Below, in pieces: positions 23,521 through 33,539 of a stretch of 64,000 nt of DNA. The translations under genes and the position numbers were made by a program. Every line of letters begins with the position of its first letter. Position 1 is the stretch's first letter. Source of the stretch: Luzula sylvatica (lineage: Eukaryota > Streptophyta > Magnoliopsida > Poales > Juncaceae); assembly GCA_946800325.1 (NCBI GenBank), contig OX326957.1, forward strand, positions 22,631,007-22,695,006. The letters run 5' to 3'. Under the pieces are notes generated by a model that saw only the letters and a list, made by a program, of their open reading frames with translations, ran no database searches and had not been told where the DNA came from.

Positions 23521-24781
23521 ACAAAACCGCTATCTCTAGTCGCGCGTGACTGACATGCGATGACTATGGGTATGGAGATACCTAGAGGAGGAAGAAGAGA
23601 GTAGAGTGTAGTTATCTAATACGATAGTCCTCACAGGTTATGGGTATGGAGATACCCATAGGTAAACGTTGTATTACCCAAATACTTAGTCCATATGAAT
23701 GCATCCCTTTTAAAATTTTTGTTTAATTAAATTAATATGCATTCACCTTATATGAAAACTGTGTGCGGGTTGTGTAATATGATTGTTACATGAACCCTGA
23801 TTTGAGCTTGTGTGGACGCCGGCATAATTGATGATTATGTGCAGAAAAACCGTCACACTTAAAGTGTCATTTCTAAACATCCCTAGTCGCGGATCAGTTT
23901 GCTTAAGAGAGAAGCATTTCTATTATCAGATAATAGACTAGACGTGTACACTAGTACGTTTGCCGAGGAGATGATTACGTTTTGCTAATCATGGGACAAG
24001 GTGTTTTTCGAATCGGGAACGTAGATATATGTTAGGTTACATGTATTGGATATGACCAAAGCCGCGAGACCATGACATGGTTTAGTCATTATAGATGGAC
24101 TTGCGACGGATGGGGTTTTAGGTTCTTCACACTTGAGGGGACCATTGATTGCGTTACGTGCGTAACATAATGCTTTGATATGACCTTACGCCTACCGTAA
24201 CAGGGGGCCAAAACGGTCATCATTGGGTATTGTCCGAAACACGGAATTCAATGTGAGTCTCCCAGATAGGAATTGTTTATTCCGAAAGGAAGAGATATCT
24301 CTTAGGCCGCTCGATGAATTGATTAACAAAATCTCTGGCCAGAGTCAATAATATTAAAAGTTAATATCAATTGTAATTTGTTAACTCAATTCGGAATCGA
24401 GGAATAAGTATAGTTAATCAAGACATAAGGATGACTACCACCATGCCTTTTGATTAACAGATATCGCAAACAAGAGAACTAGTAACCGCTATTCAAGATA
24501 GGCACAATGATCACAATCATTTTTCTTGTTAACATGGGTAGCCATGATGGAGTGACTAGATCCCGCTCATGGGCTTGTAGTGCTTTGGAAACAGCCTACT
24601 GCCATCGTTAACCGAACCTACCTGGTCACACAACGAGTCGTACTAAGTCGGGCTTGATTATAAAATTGGCACATAAGATGTGCGTAGCTTGGTATTTGAT
24701 ATGCGAGCTATATTCTCTAAAATCATGCATATTGGATATGCATGAGTACCTTTTAGGTAGATCTGAAATTGAGTGGGAGAC
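23521..24781 (+). other. Non-coding 3' region and polypurine tract of copia A2
   Basis: About 1.25 kb without a supportable gene, homologous to the minus-strand 1503-2990 region of A1. It ends in GAGTGGGAGAC (24771-24781), the plus-strand primer tract, directly before the 3' LTR. Confidence 0.65.
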
Positions 24782-25813
24782 TGAAAGAAATACAGTTTCA
24801 GGATCAACCGTAAAAGTATACACAAGGATAAACGAATATAAGCGTACATTCGTGGTCATATCTTTCAGTAGGAAAATCCAATTTGAATGGTTCAAATTGG
24901 GTTAGATAGATAATAAGATTATCTACAACATTTATGTAGAAATATATTTCATATGAACGAAGTATCAGTGTCGTTTCTATGAAATACCGAAAGGATGCAA
25001 TAGTATGACATACAGTTAGTAAAACAGTCATAACTTTTGCATACGAACTCCAATTGGGCCAGGCCAAATTGGGTCGTGTAGATAATAAGATTATCTACAA
25101 CTTTATTGTTGGTTGATTTTCTGTCAGAGGAATTTACCAATTTCGTCTGGACAGAATATTGGACAGATTCATGCAACTTTCGGTGTGAAAGAGTGTATAT
25201 TGGATATACATGTCTTTTGGCCAATCCTAATCCTATATGATATAAATAGGATGTTTCTCTCTCTTCAGTTATGGGATTTCATTCAGAATATTCAGAATAT
25301 TCCAGAAATATGGAGAGACATCTTTCTATTGAGTGAAAGGGCGTAAAGAGAGAGAACCGAGAAAAACAGTTTTTCCGGAGAAGAGAATCAATCGATCAAG
25401 CAAGTTCGCCGGTGCATCGTCTAGGCAGGTGCATCCGCGACCGATGAACTCCGACTCATGGTGGATACAACTAGAGGAGCGACACTTGTGGCTCTTCGAT
25501 TGTGATCAACTCGAGAGAGAGAAAGAACGGTCAAAGACGGTGGAAGCGCTTGGACGTGGAACGCACGGAGACAACCGGAGGAGCGTCAAGACGGTGGGAG
25601 ACGTGTGGTATGGGACGCACGTGCTAGTCACCAACGTGACTGGAGAAAGAAGGAAGAGCGATCAACCCTTCGTGCGTGATCAATTTCACGTTGGTAATCG
25701 TCTATCCTACTTTGCATCGTACCCTCGAAGTCATGGCGTGATCTTGGATTTAGGGAACCGGACCGGGCCTTCATATCCGCTGTGCGGGCCCGGAGTCGGG
25801 TGAATTCCCATCA
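24782..25813 (+). repeat. 3' LTR of copia A2
   Basis: 1032 bp, TGAAAGAAATACAG to GAATTCCCATCA. Dyads at 24908-24924 and 25080-25096. A 156-codon ORF (25333-25803) in its R/U5 part recurs with variation in the other family-A LTRs but resembles no known protein. Followed by CAAAT. Confidence 0.9.
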
Positions 25814-26673
25814 CAAATCAGGGAACTTGGTCAAACATTATTTGAACAATGGCCAAATCAGAGAGAAGAAGAAGGTATTGGTTGATTAGGTGATTGTAGG
25901 TTTTGAATGTGGTAGAAAAGACTGGTAGAGGATTGATAAATGATGGATTCGGTGAGTGATTTCATTGATAAATCGATTTAACGGGTAAAGGATGGATTTA
26001 GAGAGGAATTGATGGATTCAGAGAGGGATCGGCAACTGGTACCATGGTACAGGTGGATGAATGGGCAGAAAAGGATTGATAACCGGTTTTCAATGTGTCG
26101 GTTTGATTGATTTCACGTTTCCATGGTACTAGTAGATCTATGGCCAGAGAAGGATCAATAGCCTGGTACTGAGCTAGGTACTGATCTGATTGAAGGTTAC
26201 GAAAAGTTTGAAGATGAAGATCGAAGAAGGAGATCGATGAGTGGAGGTTAAAGCGAGTTTGCCGATAGATTAAGAGGAAGATAGAGGTTAACGCGAGAGA
26301 TGAAGAAACTCTAGAAGATGGATTCAGCTGTGGATATAGAGTTGAGAGAGAAATGGAAGAAGGGGGGAGAATGAGTAGTCATCGGCAGAATGAGGAACTA
26401 GAAAAGGAAATGCTCAAGTCTAGAGTATTAAAGGCTGGTAACAAACTAGAATGGTATTTCAATGTACCGGTTTTTGGGGGAAAATGGTAGATATAATTGA
26501 TATATCATAGTTAGGTATTAGAAGGAGATAAAGGACTTTTTCTGATATATCCATGTTGGATGTTTAGAAATATCATTAAAACATTATATTAAAAATTGTA
26601 ATTAACATTGATTAATACAAAAATAGATGTAGGATTTTGAGCCTACTCTATTATTTTTCAAAAAAAAAAAAAA
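25814..26673 (+). other. 3' end of LINE-1 with poly(A) tail
   Basis: Continuation of LINE-1 after copia A2. Joined to 17330 with one copy of CAAAT, the reading frame stays open for about 22 more codons to a TGA near 25885. The remainder is a purine-rich 3' UTR without an ORF, ending in 14 A residues at 26660-26673. Confidence 0.65.
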
Positions 26674-26675
26674 CA

Positions 26676-26757
26676 ATCAATTGATCATGATAAAACACAA
26701 AAACATAGTCAAATTTGCCTTTCTTGGATCCAACGACCTAAAAAGCTGATCAAGTCA
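26676..26757 (+). pseudogene. DUF247 exon fragment
   Basis: About 80 bp matching DUF247 gene 1 at 31545-31627 (the segment encoding KHSQFCPSWIAQRPKELIK) with several substitutions. It lies between the LINE-1 poly(A) tail and the cut end of LINE-2, and marks an earlier DUF247 copy to which the upstream module at 12866-14171 probably belonged. Confidence 0.75.
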
Positions 26758-28885
26758 TAAGCATTTTTTGTTGAAAATTTTCTTGAATTATCCCAATTCC
26801 ATGAAATTTCATCTTTTTTTTCTTTAATTAGAATTATTTCATTGAATTTTCTCCTCAACCATGCATATTCTTTCTTTGCTTCTTTACTTAAAATTGCATT
26901 AAATGCACCTCTGAAATTTGGCAAATTTTTAAAATATTCAATAGTACCAAATTTTTTAATAGTTTCTTTAAATAATTGGGGTAGTCTTTGGTACAAAATC
27001 CCTACACCCCAATTATTATACCAGAGACTAGTAGAAGAACCATTTCCAATTTCAAATGATACTGACCTCCAAAAAAATTCCCAAAAAGATTGCATATCAT
27101 TCCAAAAATAGGAATCCTTAGAATTTCTTTTTTTCTCAATTGATTTTCCATAAATAGGACTTACCAGAATTTACCAATTCAACCCCTCCTTTTTCTCATA
27201 ATATTTCCATAGCCATTTTTGCAATAAAGCCATATTAAAAGTTTCTAAATCAATAACTCCCAAACCTCCAAATTTTTTTGGTCTACACACAGACCCCCAA
27301 TTAATCATATTAAAACCTTTTCCATCATTGCCCTTCCATAAAAATGTTCTTCTTATTTTTTCTAGTTCTTTTATTACCCAATCTGGAAATTTAAAAACCA
27401 TGAGAAAATATGTTGGTAATGATGAGAGGACAGAATTGACCAATACTAATCTTCCTCCCATCCCTAACAATGATCCCTTCCAACCTTCTAATTTCTTTTC
27501 AAATTTTTCAATTATGATATTAAAATCCTCTTTTCTAGGTTTCTTATCATCACTTAATGGGTATCCTAGATATGTAAAAGGTAATTTTACATATCTACAC
27601 CCTAACTCATTCATAATTAATCTTTGATCTTCCTCATTATCTGGAATTATAGTAAACTCCGATTTTTCATAGTTTACTTTTAATCCAGAGCTATTTCCAA
27701 ATGAATCTAGAATGAATTTGATTCTTCTTGCTTGAATAATATTGGGTTTAATCATGATAATTGCATCATCTGCATATAGCAATATTAATTCCCCTTCAGC
27801 CAATGGTTTTTCAAAAAAGTTTCTCATAGCTAGTGTGTTTATTAATCTATTTAGGGTATCTATAGCTATGATAAAGAGGTGGGGGGATAATGGATCCCCT
27901 TGCCTCACCCCTCTTTTTAAATGGATACTCTTTCCTGGCACTCCATTAAGCAATATTTTTGCAGAGCCATGAAATATCCATTTTTTGATCCCATTAATCC
28001 ACCTCATTCCAAAACCTCTTATTTGCATTATTTCCAAGATGAAATCCCAATTAACTGTATCAAAAGCTTTTTCAATATCAGCTTTGAACAACAAAACTGG
28101 TTTTTTCTCATTTTTTGCCTTAAATATTAATTCTCTTGCATAGATATAACATTCTCCAATCTCCCTATTTGCAAGAAAACCAATTTGATTAGGCAATATT
28201 AATTCATTAATAATTGATTTCAGTCTATTAGCTAATGTCTTGGAGATTAATTTTTGAATCCCTGTGATTAAGCTAATGGGCCTAAAATCTCTGGCATTAA
28301 TAGCATTATCCTTCTTTGGCAGTAAGGTTATAAAAGATATTTCAAATCCACCCAAACTTTCTTCATAATTGGAATTTGATATTATATGGAATAATTCTTC
28401 TCTAAATAAATGCCAATATTTTTTAAAAAATTCCCCATTTAGGCCATCTGGTCCAGGAGATTTTCCTGATTTCCAGTTTTGGACTACATAATCCAACTCC
28501 TCTATTTTTATTGGAAAATCCAAATCTTCCAAAATTACCCTTTGCTGTGAATATATATCAGAAACCCTAATTACTGGATTATCTTTGACCATAACAGAAT
28601 TGGTACCAATTAAATCCTTATAGAAGTTGAATAACACTTTTGCCTTTAAATTATGATCTGATATAATCATGTTATTCTCTGGATCCATAATGGTAGATAT
28701 CATCAATTTACTCTTATTATTTGTTGCATAGTTATGGAAAAATTTAGTGTTACTATCTCCATCTTTTAACCATTTAGTTTTAGCTCTAATTTTCCAATAT
28801 TCAAATTTTTCTATCACCAAATCCTCCAATCTTTCTTTGATAATTTTCCTCAGAGAATTGCAAAATTTGATATCATAATTTCCAA
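26758..28885 (-). mobile_element. LINE-2 fragment, both ends missing
   Basis: Minus-strand L1-type LINE fragment holding RT and the start of the C-terminal region. The 5' end lacks the endonuclease and the 3' end lacks the zf-RVT and poly(A). It abuts a DUF247 exon fragment at 26757 and DUF247 upstream sequence near 28890. LINE insertions normally keep their 3' ends, so a later deletion is likely. Confidence 0.75.
27171..28829 (-). pseudogene. LINE-2 reverse transcriptase
   Basis: 552 open codons. Approximate residues: WLKDGDSNTKFFHNYA near 20, KSPGPDGLNGEFFKKYW near 118, ISFITLLPKKDNA near 162, motif A FKADIEKAFDTVNW near 247, RGVRQGDPLSPHLF near 307, catalytic YADD near 352, and the later GWKGSLLGMGGRLVLVNSVL near 475. 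Both catalytic Asp motifs are present, unlike LINE-1. A frame change between 27171 and 27095 separates it from the next segment (26709-27095: FSTKNAYDLIS and so on), which then runs into the DUF247 remnant. Its AT-rich codon use differs from LINE-1. Confidence 0.85.
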
Positions 28886-29340
28886 TTGTTTTGTTTGCAG
28901 ATCGAGATTCGTCGCAAGAAGCCCCGAGAAAATTAGTAGAAATCCATCACAATCGTTGAGTTGTAAAATAAATTAATTAAGTTTATGAATGCAAGTCAAA
29001 TTCATTTTGTTTGATATTTTATGATAAACATGACTGACATGAATTAATTCTACACATAGAACATTATTGAGTATTGCCCAAGTTGTCTTATTTTTGGATT
29101 GGTAAATATGACATTTTTAATTAATTATTTTAAATTTTCACGTGGCCAGTTACATCTATTACAATTAAAATAACTCAACCAGTTAGTAGCATTTTTCCAA
29201 GATCACTAAAAATGATGACCAATCAATGTAAAATTCCTTCGATGCATGAAAAAATGATTAACTTCTTCCGATGCATATAATTTTTATTTTTCCCAATTAA
29301 CCTTATTTTTTTAATAATTTTTAAAATATGTCAATTTTTG
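28886..29340 (+). repeat. DUF247 upstream module, copy
   Basis: Similar to 13800-14171 and more loosely to 30310-30430. Shared strings include CAAGAAGCC, AAATCCATCACAATCGTTGA and CTTCTTCC. No gene. Confidence 0.6.
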
Positions 29341-29344
29341 ATGA

Positions 29345-29425
29345 AATTCTGAAACAGAAGGTTCTGCTTGGAAGATAGAAGAATTTATGATTATAATATT
29401 CAGAAACAAGGTTCTGCTTGTCAAG
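29345..29425 (+). pseudogene. DUF247 exon 1 fragment
   Basis: 29358-29388 carries GGTTCTGCTTGGAAGATAGA and the following AGAATTT, identical to exon 1 of DUF247 gene 1 (30707-30733). Part of it recurs at 29406-29420. A stray remnant of another first exon. Confidence 0.6.
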
Positions 29426-30660
29426 TTTATTATCATACTAATACATGGTTATTTATGATTATAATATTCCGAAACAGATTAAATAGCATGGAATAGAAGG
29501 ACTGGTGTGATCGTGCGGTCTGTTTCATTAAACTTTAATAAATATAAATATTAGTCAGGAGAATTTTCCTATAAAAAAAGAGAGCTTGATCCTTGCAAGT
29601 TAAGCCATGTCATTTGACTTCCGAAACGATAAGAAAGCTTTTAATTTAGTTTCAGTATATCAACAATTACATTAATCATGCGCATAATATTTAATCTGGT
29701 TAGTTGTTTGATCAACATCAATTCGAGCTGTTCAATGTTATTATGTATTATAAATTTAAATGTGTACATCAATGCCAAATTTACAAGAGGGTACGTATTT
29801 ATCCTGCCCAGTATTCATCGCTATATTTTTTATATTCTAATTAACACATGATTCATGATTTAACTATTAATTCATATGCAAGTAAAATTCATATCAATTA
29901 ACATTTTTTAATGGTTAATTATGTGTTCATAGTTGATTGTCATGTTAATTAGAATAACGAAAATGCGATGGTAAAATCTGGAGGCAAAATAAAATTCCCA
30001 ATTTATAATGACAAACTAGACGTGGATCCAATTATTATGGTTTGCTTCATCATCAATTGATTGTAATCATGTGAAGCTCAAATGTGTGTAAGTCTCCCCA
30101 AAAGGAACATGCATTCGGTGTGGATATTCTCAGGTATAATGCAACAACAAACAGAATAAATTACATGTTAAAAACAAAATATCAAGGTGCATAAACCTAA
30201 TTTTGCCATATCTTTTTTAATACACAGATCAATCGGTTTTTTTAATTAATAAATGAACCAACCGATCTTTTTTTTCGAATTTTGAGATAATTATGCAACA
30301 TTTTTCTTTCCACCGAGCTTCATCACAGGAGCTCCGTCTAATGCAGGTCAAAGTCGATTTCTTATATAAATAAACATGATGACATTAATTACTCTTACAG
30401 ATAGGTCAGTATTTCATTGTTGGTTGGATCAATAAACATGGCATTTTCTAATAGATTATTTAAATTCTCAAATAATTAGAATAACTCAAGCAGTTACTAT
30501 AATTAAAATAATCAGCTAGGTTTCATTTTAATACTTGCCGGCCATATATACAAGCTTGCCAGAGTCTTTTTTTTAGATTAAATATGAAAAAAATCAAATG
30601 GTTTGTGTGTCTATATAGATGACAGTAAAACTAAAAACTAAATAGAAGTACAAGCTTTTG
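29426..30660 (+). other. Upstream region of DUF247 gene 1
   Basis: Non-coding. It matches 59650-60960 in inverted orientation almost throughout, including the segment near 29600-29650 (GACTTCCGAAACGATAAGAA) also present at 34010-34040. No ORF with support. Confidence 0.7.
30612..30618 (+). promoter_or_regulatory. TATA box of DUF247 gene 1
   Basis: TATATAG in the string CTATATAGATGACAG, 60 bases before the ATG at 30678. The same string precedes copy 3 (59706-59716, minus strand), and copy 2 has CTATATATAG at 42711-42720. Confidence 0.6.
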
Positions 30661-30677
30661 TTCTCTTTTTTTCTGTC

Positions 30678-32227
30678 ATGGAAGAGATAGAAGTCGATCT
30701 AGAACAAGGTTCTGCTTGGAAGATAGAAGAATTTGGTCCGGAACAAGATCAGAAAGAGGAAGATAAAAAAGGTGACAAACTTAGCCAAAAATCATGGTTG
30801 ATTTGTTCAACAGAAAGTACTTATACAACGTTCAATACAGACCAACCGATCTCATAACGATTTTTCTACGTACAGATGATAGCTTGATGAGTTTTATGCG
30901 TAAAAGGCTGGAAGCATTACCCGAAAATGGTGAACAAAGGTACACCATTTTTCGAGTTCCTGAAAGCATTCGAAAGAGTACGCCACATCTATTCGAGCCT
31001 GGTGTTGTTTCTATCGGCCCATTCCACCGTGGCAAAGAACATCTCCACGCTGTTGAAGAGATGAAGTGGCCACTTCTTCGAGAATTCTTTGCCGAAGCCA
31101 AAAACATTAGTTTGGAGTCTTGCATTACAGAGATGAGGGCATTAGAGGCAGAAGCACGCAAGTGCTATAATGAAACCATTCACATGGATAGTGATGCCTT
31201 CGTCGAGATGATGCTACTGGATGCATCCTTTATTATTCAATTTTTGTTCTCAGGGTCAGGGGGCCATGCACTTTTTAAGAATATCTGTTGGAATGCTATC
31301 ATAATACGAAACGACTTGATCTTGATCGAGAATCAAATCCCTTTCTTTATTTTAGAGAAGATGTGCTTTTATTTATATGGCGAGACCTTCAGTTCCAAGG
31401 ATTTGATAAATATAGTTCGAAGAATTGGATCAGCAGAATTCATGTCAACAAATACCTCAACACCACCTGAGAAGATCTATCATTTGCTCCATCTCTGTCA
31501 CCATTATATTGTCCCAAATAACGAGTTTGATCTGGAAACACCAATTAATTATCGCGATAAAACACGAAAACATAGTCAGTTTTGCCCCTCTTGGATAGCA
31601 CAACGACCTAAAGAGCTGATTAAGACATGCCTAAACCTTGGAAAGAAACACGTGGTAGACCCGAGTCTGTCCGTAGGGTCGCTTCCATGTGCTACACAGC
31701 TGAAGGAAGCAGGAGTTAAGATTAAAAAGAAGGAACCACCAAGTCATTTTACAGACATAACCTTCCAATCAGGGGTACTAGAGATCCCAGCTCTTTGTAT
31801 CATGGACTCGACACCTGTCATTTTGATGAATTTGATAGCCTTGGAGCAAGGATTGTCAGAAACGACTAAAGTAATAACAACATATTGTTTGTTCATGGAT
31901 GCAATTGTGAACACAGCAGACGATGTAATGATACTCGAACGCAAGGGCATAATTGACAATATGTTTGCCAGCGAGGAGGCCGTGGCCCTTTTTCTCAACC
32001 AATCATGTCAACACGTTGAGATAGAGCTTTTCCATTACCTTCGTGAGTTGTTCATGAACGTAAATAAGTATTGCAACAAAAAAAGCCATAGGAACAGGGC
32101 GAAGCTGATGCGAGATTACTTCAGCAACCCTTGGTCCATGCTCTCCCTCGGCGCAGCAATCTTTCTCCTTCTTCTCACCTGCACGCAAACCATTTTTTCC
32201 GTATTCGCTTACTTCCGCCCTCCGTAA
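30678..32227 (+). CDS. DUF247 (UPF0481) family protein, gene 1, one intron
   Basis: Plant-specific family of membrane-anchored proteins of unclear biochemistry. Proposed structure: exon 1 30678-30771, intron 30772-30875 (GT-AG), exon 2 30876-32227, giving 481 residues, normal for the family. Family motifs in order (approximate residues): IFRVP (56-60), VVSIGPFHRGKEHL (75-88), AFVEMMLLDASFIIQF (139-154), LILIENQIPFFILEKM (179-194), HLLHLCHHYIVP (near 240), LPCATQLKEAGVKIKKK (near 305), LEIPAL (near 335), DAIVNTADDVMILERKGII (near 375), and a C-terminal hydrophobic segment (about 454-476), probably a membrane anchor. The usual acceptor TTTTCTAG is mutated to TTTTCTAC here and the next AG, six bases on, keeps the frame. 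A start at 30794, reading through the intron, gives 477 residues; the spliced form is preferred because copies 2 and 3 share the exon structure. Confidence 0.85.
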
Positions 32228-32355
32228 TGATGGGTTCATGTCCTTGCCGATTCTCATTATTAATCGGTGCTTCTGTATTCTTTTTCTTTTGCTCGAGTGT
32301 GAATTTGTGCTTGTGTGTTTTATCATATGTCTACCTAAATTTATAATTTGGGACC

Positions 32356-32361
32356 AATAAA
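32356..32361 (+). terminator. Polyadenylation signal of DUF247 gene 1
   Basis: AATAAA in GGACCAATAAATTGCAATTG, about 130 bases after the stop. The same context follows copy 2 (44539-44544) and copy 3 (near 57750, minus strand). Confidence 0.6.
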
Positions 32362-33288
32362 TTGCAATTGTATTTGTGTTTCAACATATTTTGTCTGTTA
32401 TTTTCTAGGTCTCTTATAATTTGGGACGAAATGAGGTTGAATAAAATCAAACGATCCATAAAGAGTAAGTAGATCAACTAAGAAAATCCAAGGGCTCAAA
32501 TTCAATCAATCAAAGATGATGATCATGTGAAAAAAAAATGATGACGTGGAGCTTTGAAATCAAAGGGATTTGGGATAAAATTCAATGAATCAAACAAGAT
32601 GATCAAGATCACATGACAAAAAAATAATGATGACGTTGAACTTTGAAATCAAAGGAATTTTCCTAACTTTATATTTAGTAATTATATCTTATGTATAATT
32701 CTAACAAAATTGTTGCTTCCATATAAGGCCTCATCATTAAGTAAACATGAGCCAATAGATTTTGATCAAAAGGTCTAAATTAGTTGATTTTGAAAAAAAT
32801 AAATTGATCCATTGTGAACTAAAGTAAAAGTTACATGAATTTTGGTCCATTGTGAACCAAGTTCATTTATATTTTTTTATCTCAATTAAATATGGAAAAA
32901 TTTCAAAAAAAAAAATAATATATTTTTTAATATTGCAAAATCCCCTAAATTTATATATGTAGTAATTAAAATAAATTGATATTTTTTAATTTTGAAAAAA
33001 TTCTAAATTTTTTATAGCATATAATAATTTAAAAATAATAATTATTACATGTTATATTTATATAATTTTAATATTTCATACATTATATTTTGATTTCTAT
33101 AATTTTTTCTCAAAAACTAATATAATTTAATAATAAGAAGAACAACAATAGTGAAATAACACCTTGTAAATATTTAAAACCCCAAAATATCTTGAAACTA
33201 TTAAAAAATACTTGAATAATAAATAAAATATTAAAATTATATAAACACAACATTTAATAATTTTTTTTTAATTCACATGTTAAAAAGT
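32362..33288. other. AT-rich spacer with a tandem repeat
   Basis: No gene. A unit of about 85-95 bp occurs twice at about 32497-32655 (shared ATGATGACGT and CTTTGAAATCAAAGG). The rest is low-complexity AT sequence. Confidence 0.5.
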
Positions 33289-33539
33289 GTTATGAATTTC
33301 TTTTTTTTTTTTTTTTTGAGTAAATTCGGAGAGGGCTCAAAGTCCCACTTCAGAATACAATCTCTTTTTTTTTTATTATTTTTTTATTACAAACCCGTAG
33401 GCCACACACTCTATTCACTCATTTAACATTTAATCTATAATTCAGTGTCTCCGTCGGGAATCGAACCCCACACCTCTCGCTCCCTAGCCAAGAGGTGTGA
33501 CCAACTAGGCTAACTCTAGTTGGCGTTATGAATTTCTTT
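33289..33539 (-). mobile_element. tRNA-derived SINE with 15-bp target duplication
   Basis: The body is 33304-33524 on the minus strand. Its 5' part has RNA polymerase III box A-like TAGCCTAGTTGGTCA and box B GGTTCGATTCCC. The 3' end is an A tract (T run at 33301-33317 on the plus strand). Direct repeats GTTATGAATTTCTTT flank it exactly at 33289-33303 and 33525-33539. Confidence 0.9.

Larger units (their letters stand above)
17331..25813 (+). mobile_element. Ty1/copia retrotransposon A2 (degenerate, both LTRs)
   Basis: Plus-strand partner of A1. Order: 5' LTR (17331-18357), primer site (18359-18370), long leader with LTR-like block (18640-19400), gag remnant (about 20560-20800), pre-integrase and integrase (20845-21290), RT (21890-22620), RNase H (23160-23520), about 1.2 kb of non-coding 3' region, purine tract GAGTGGGAGAC (24771-24781) and 3' LTR (24782-25813). 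The pentamer CAAAT occurs at 17326-17330 and 25814-25818 and fits a target duplication. The coding part has many stops. Confidence 0.88.
14172..26673 (+). mobile_element. LINE-1, 5'-truncated L1-type element split by copia A2
   Basis: Plus-strand non-LTR retrotransposon. It begins inside the C-terminus of the endonuclease domain (residues ARLDRAFIS then TSDHTPL near 14175-14285) and ends in a poly(A) tract at 26660-26673. Copia A2 (17331-25813) is inserted near the 3' end of its ORF. The 5' truncation suits LINE biology. Left flank is DUF247 upstream sequence and right flank is a DUF247 exon fragment, so the target locus has also lost sequence. No target duplication was recognised. Confidence 0.8.

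Noticed and set aside
25333..25803. 156-codon ORF as a real gene
   Set aside because: It lies wholly inside an LTR, recurs in other LTR copies with shifted ends, and matches no known protein by eye.
33440..33524. tRNA gene
   Set aside because: Box A and box B are present but there is no tRNA cloverleaf continuation; the A tail and target duplication make it a SINE.
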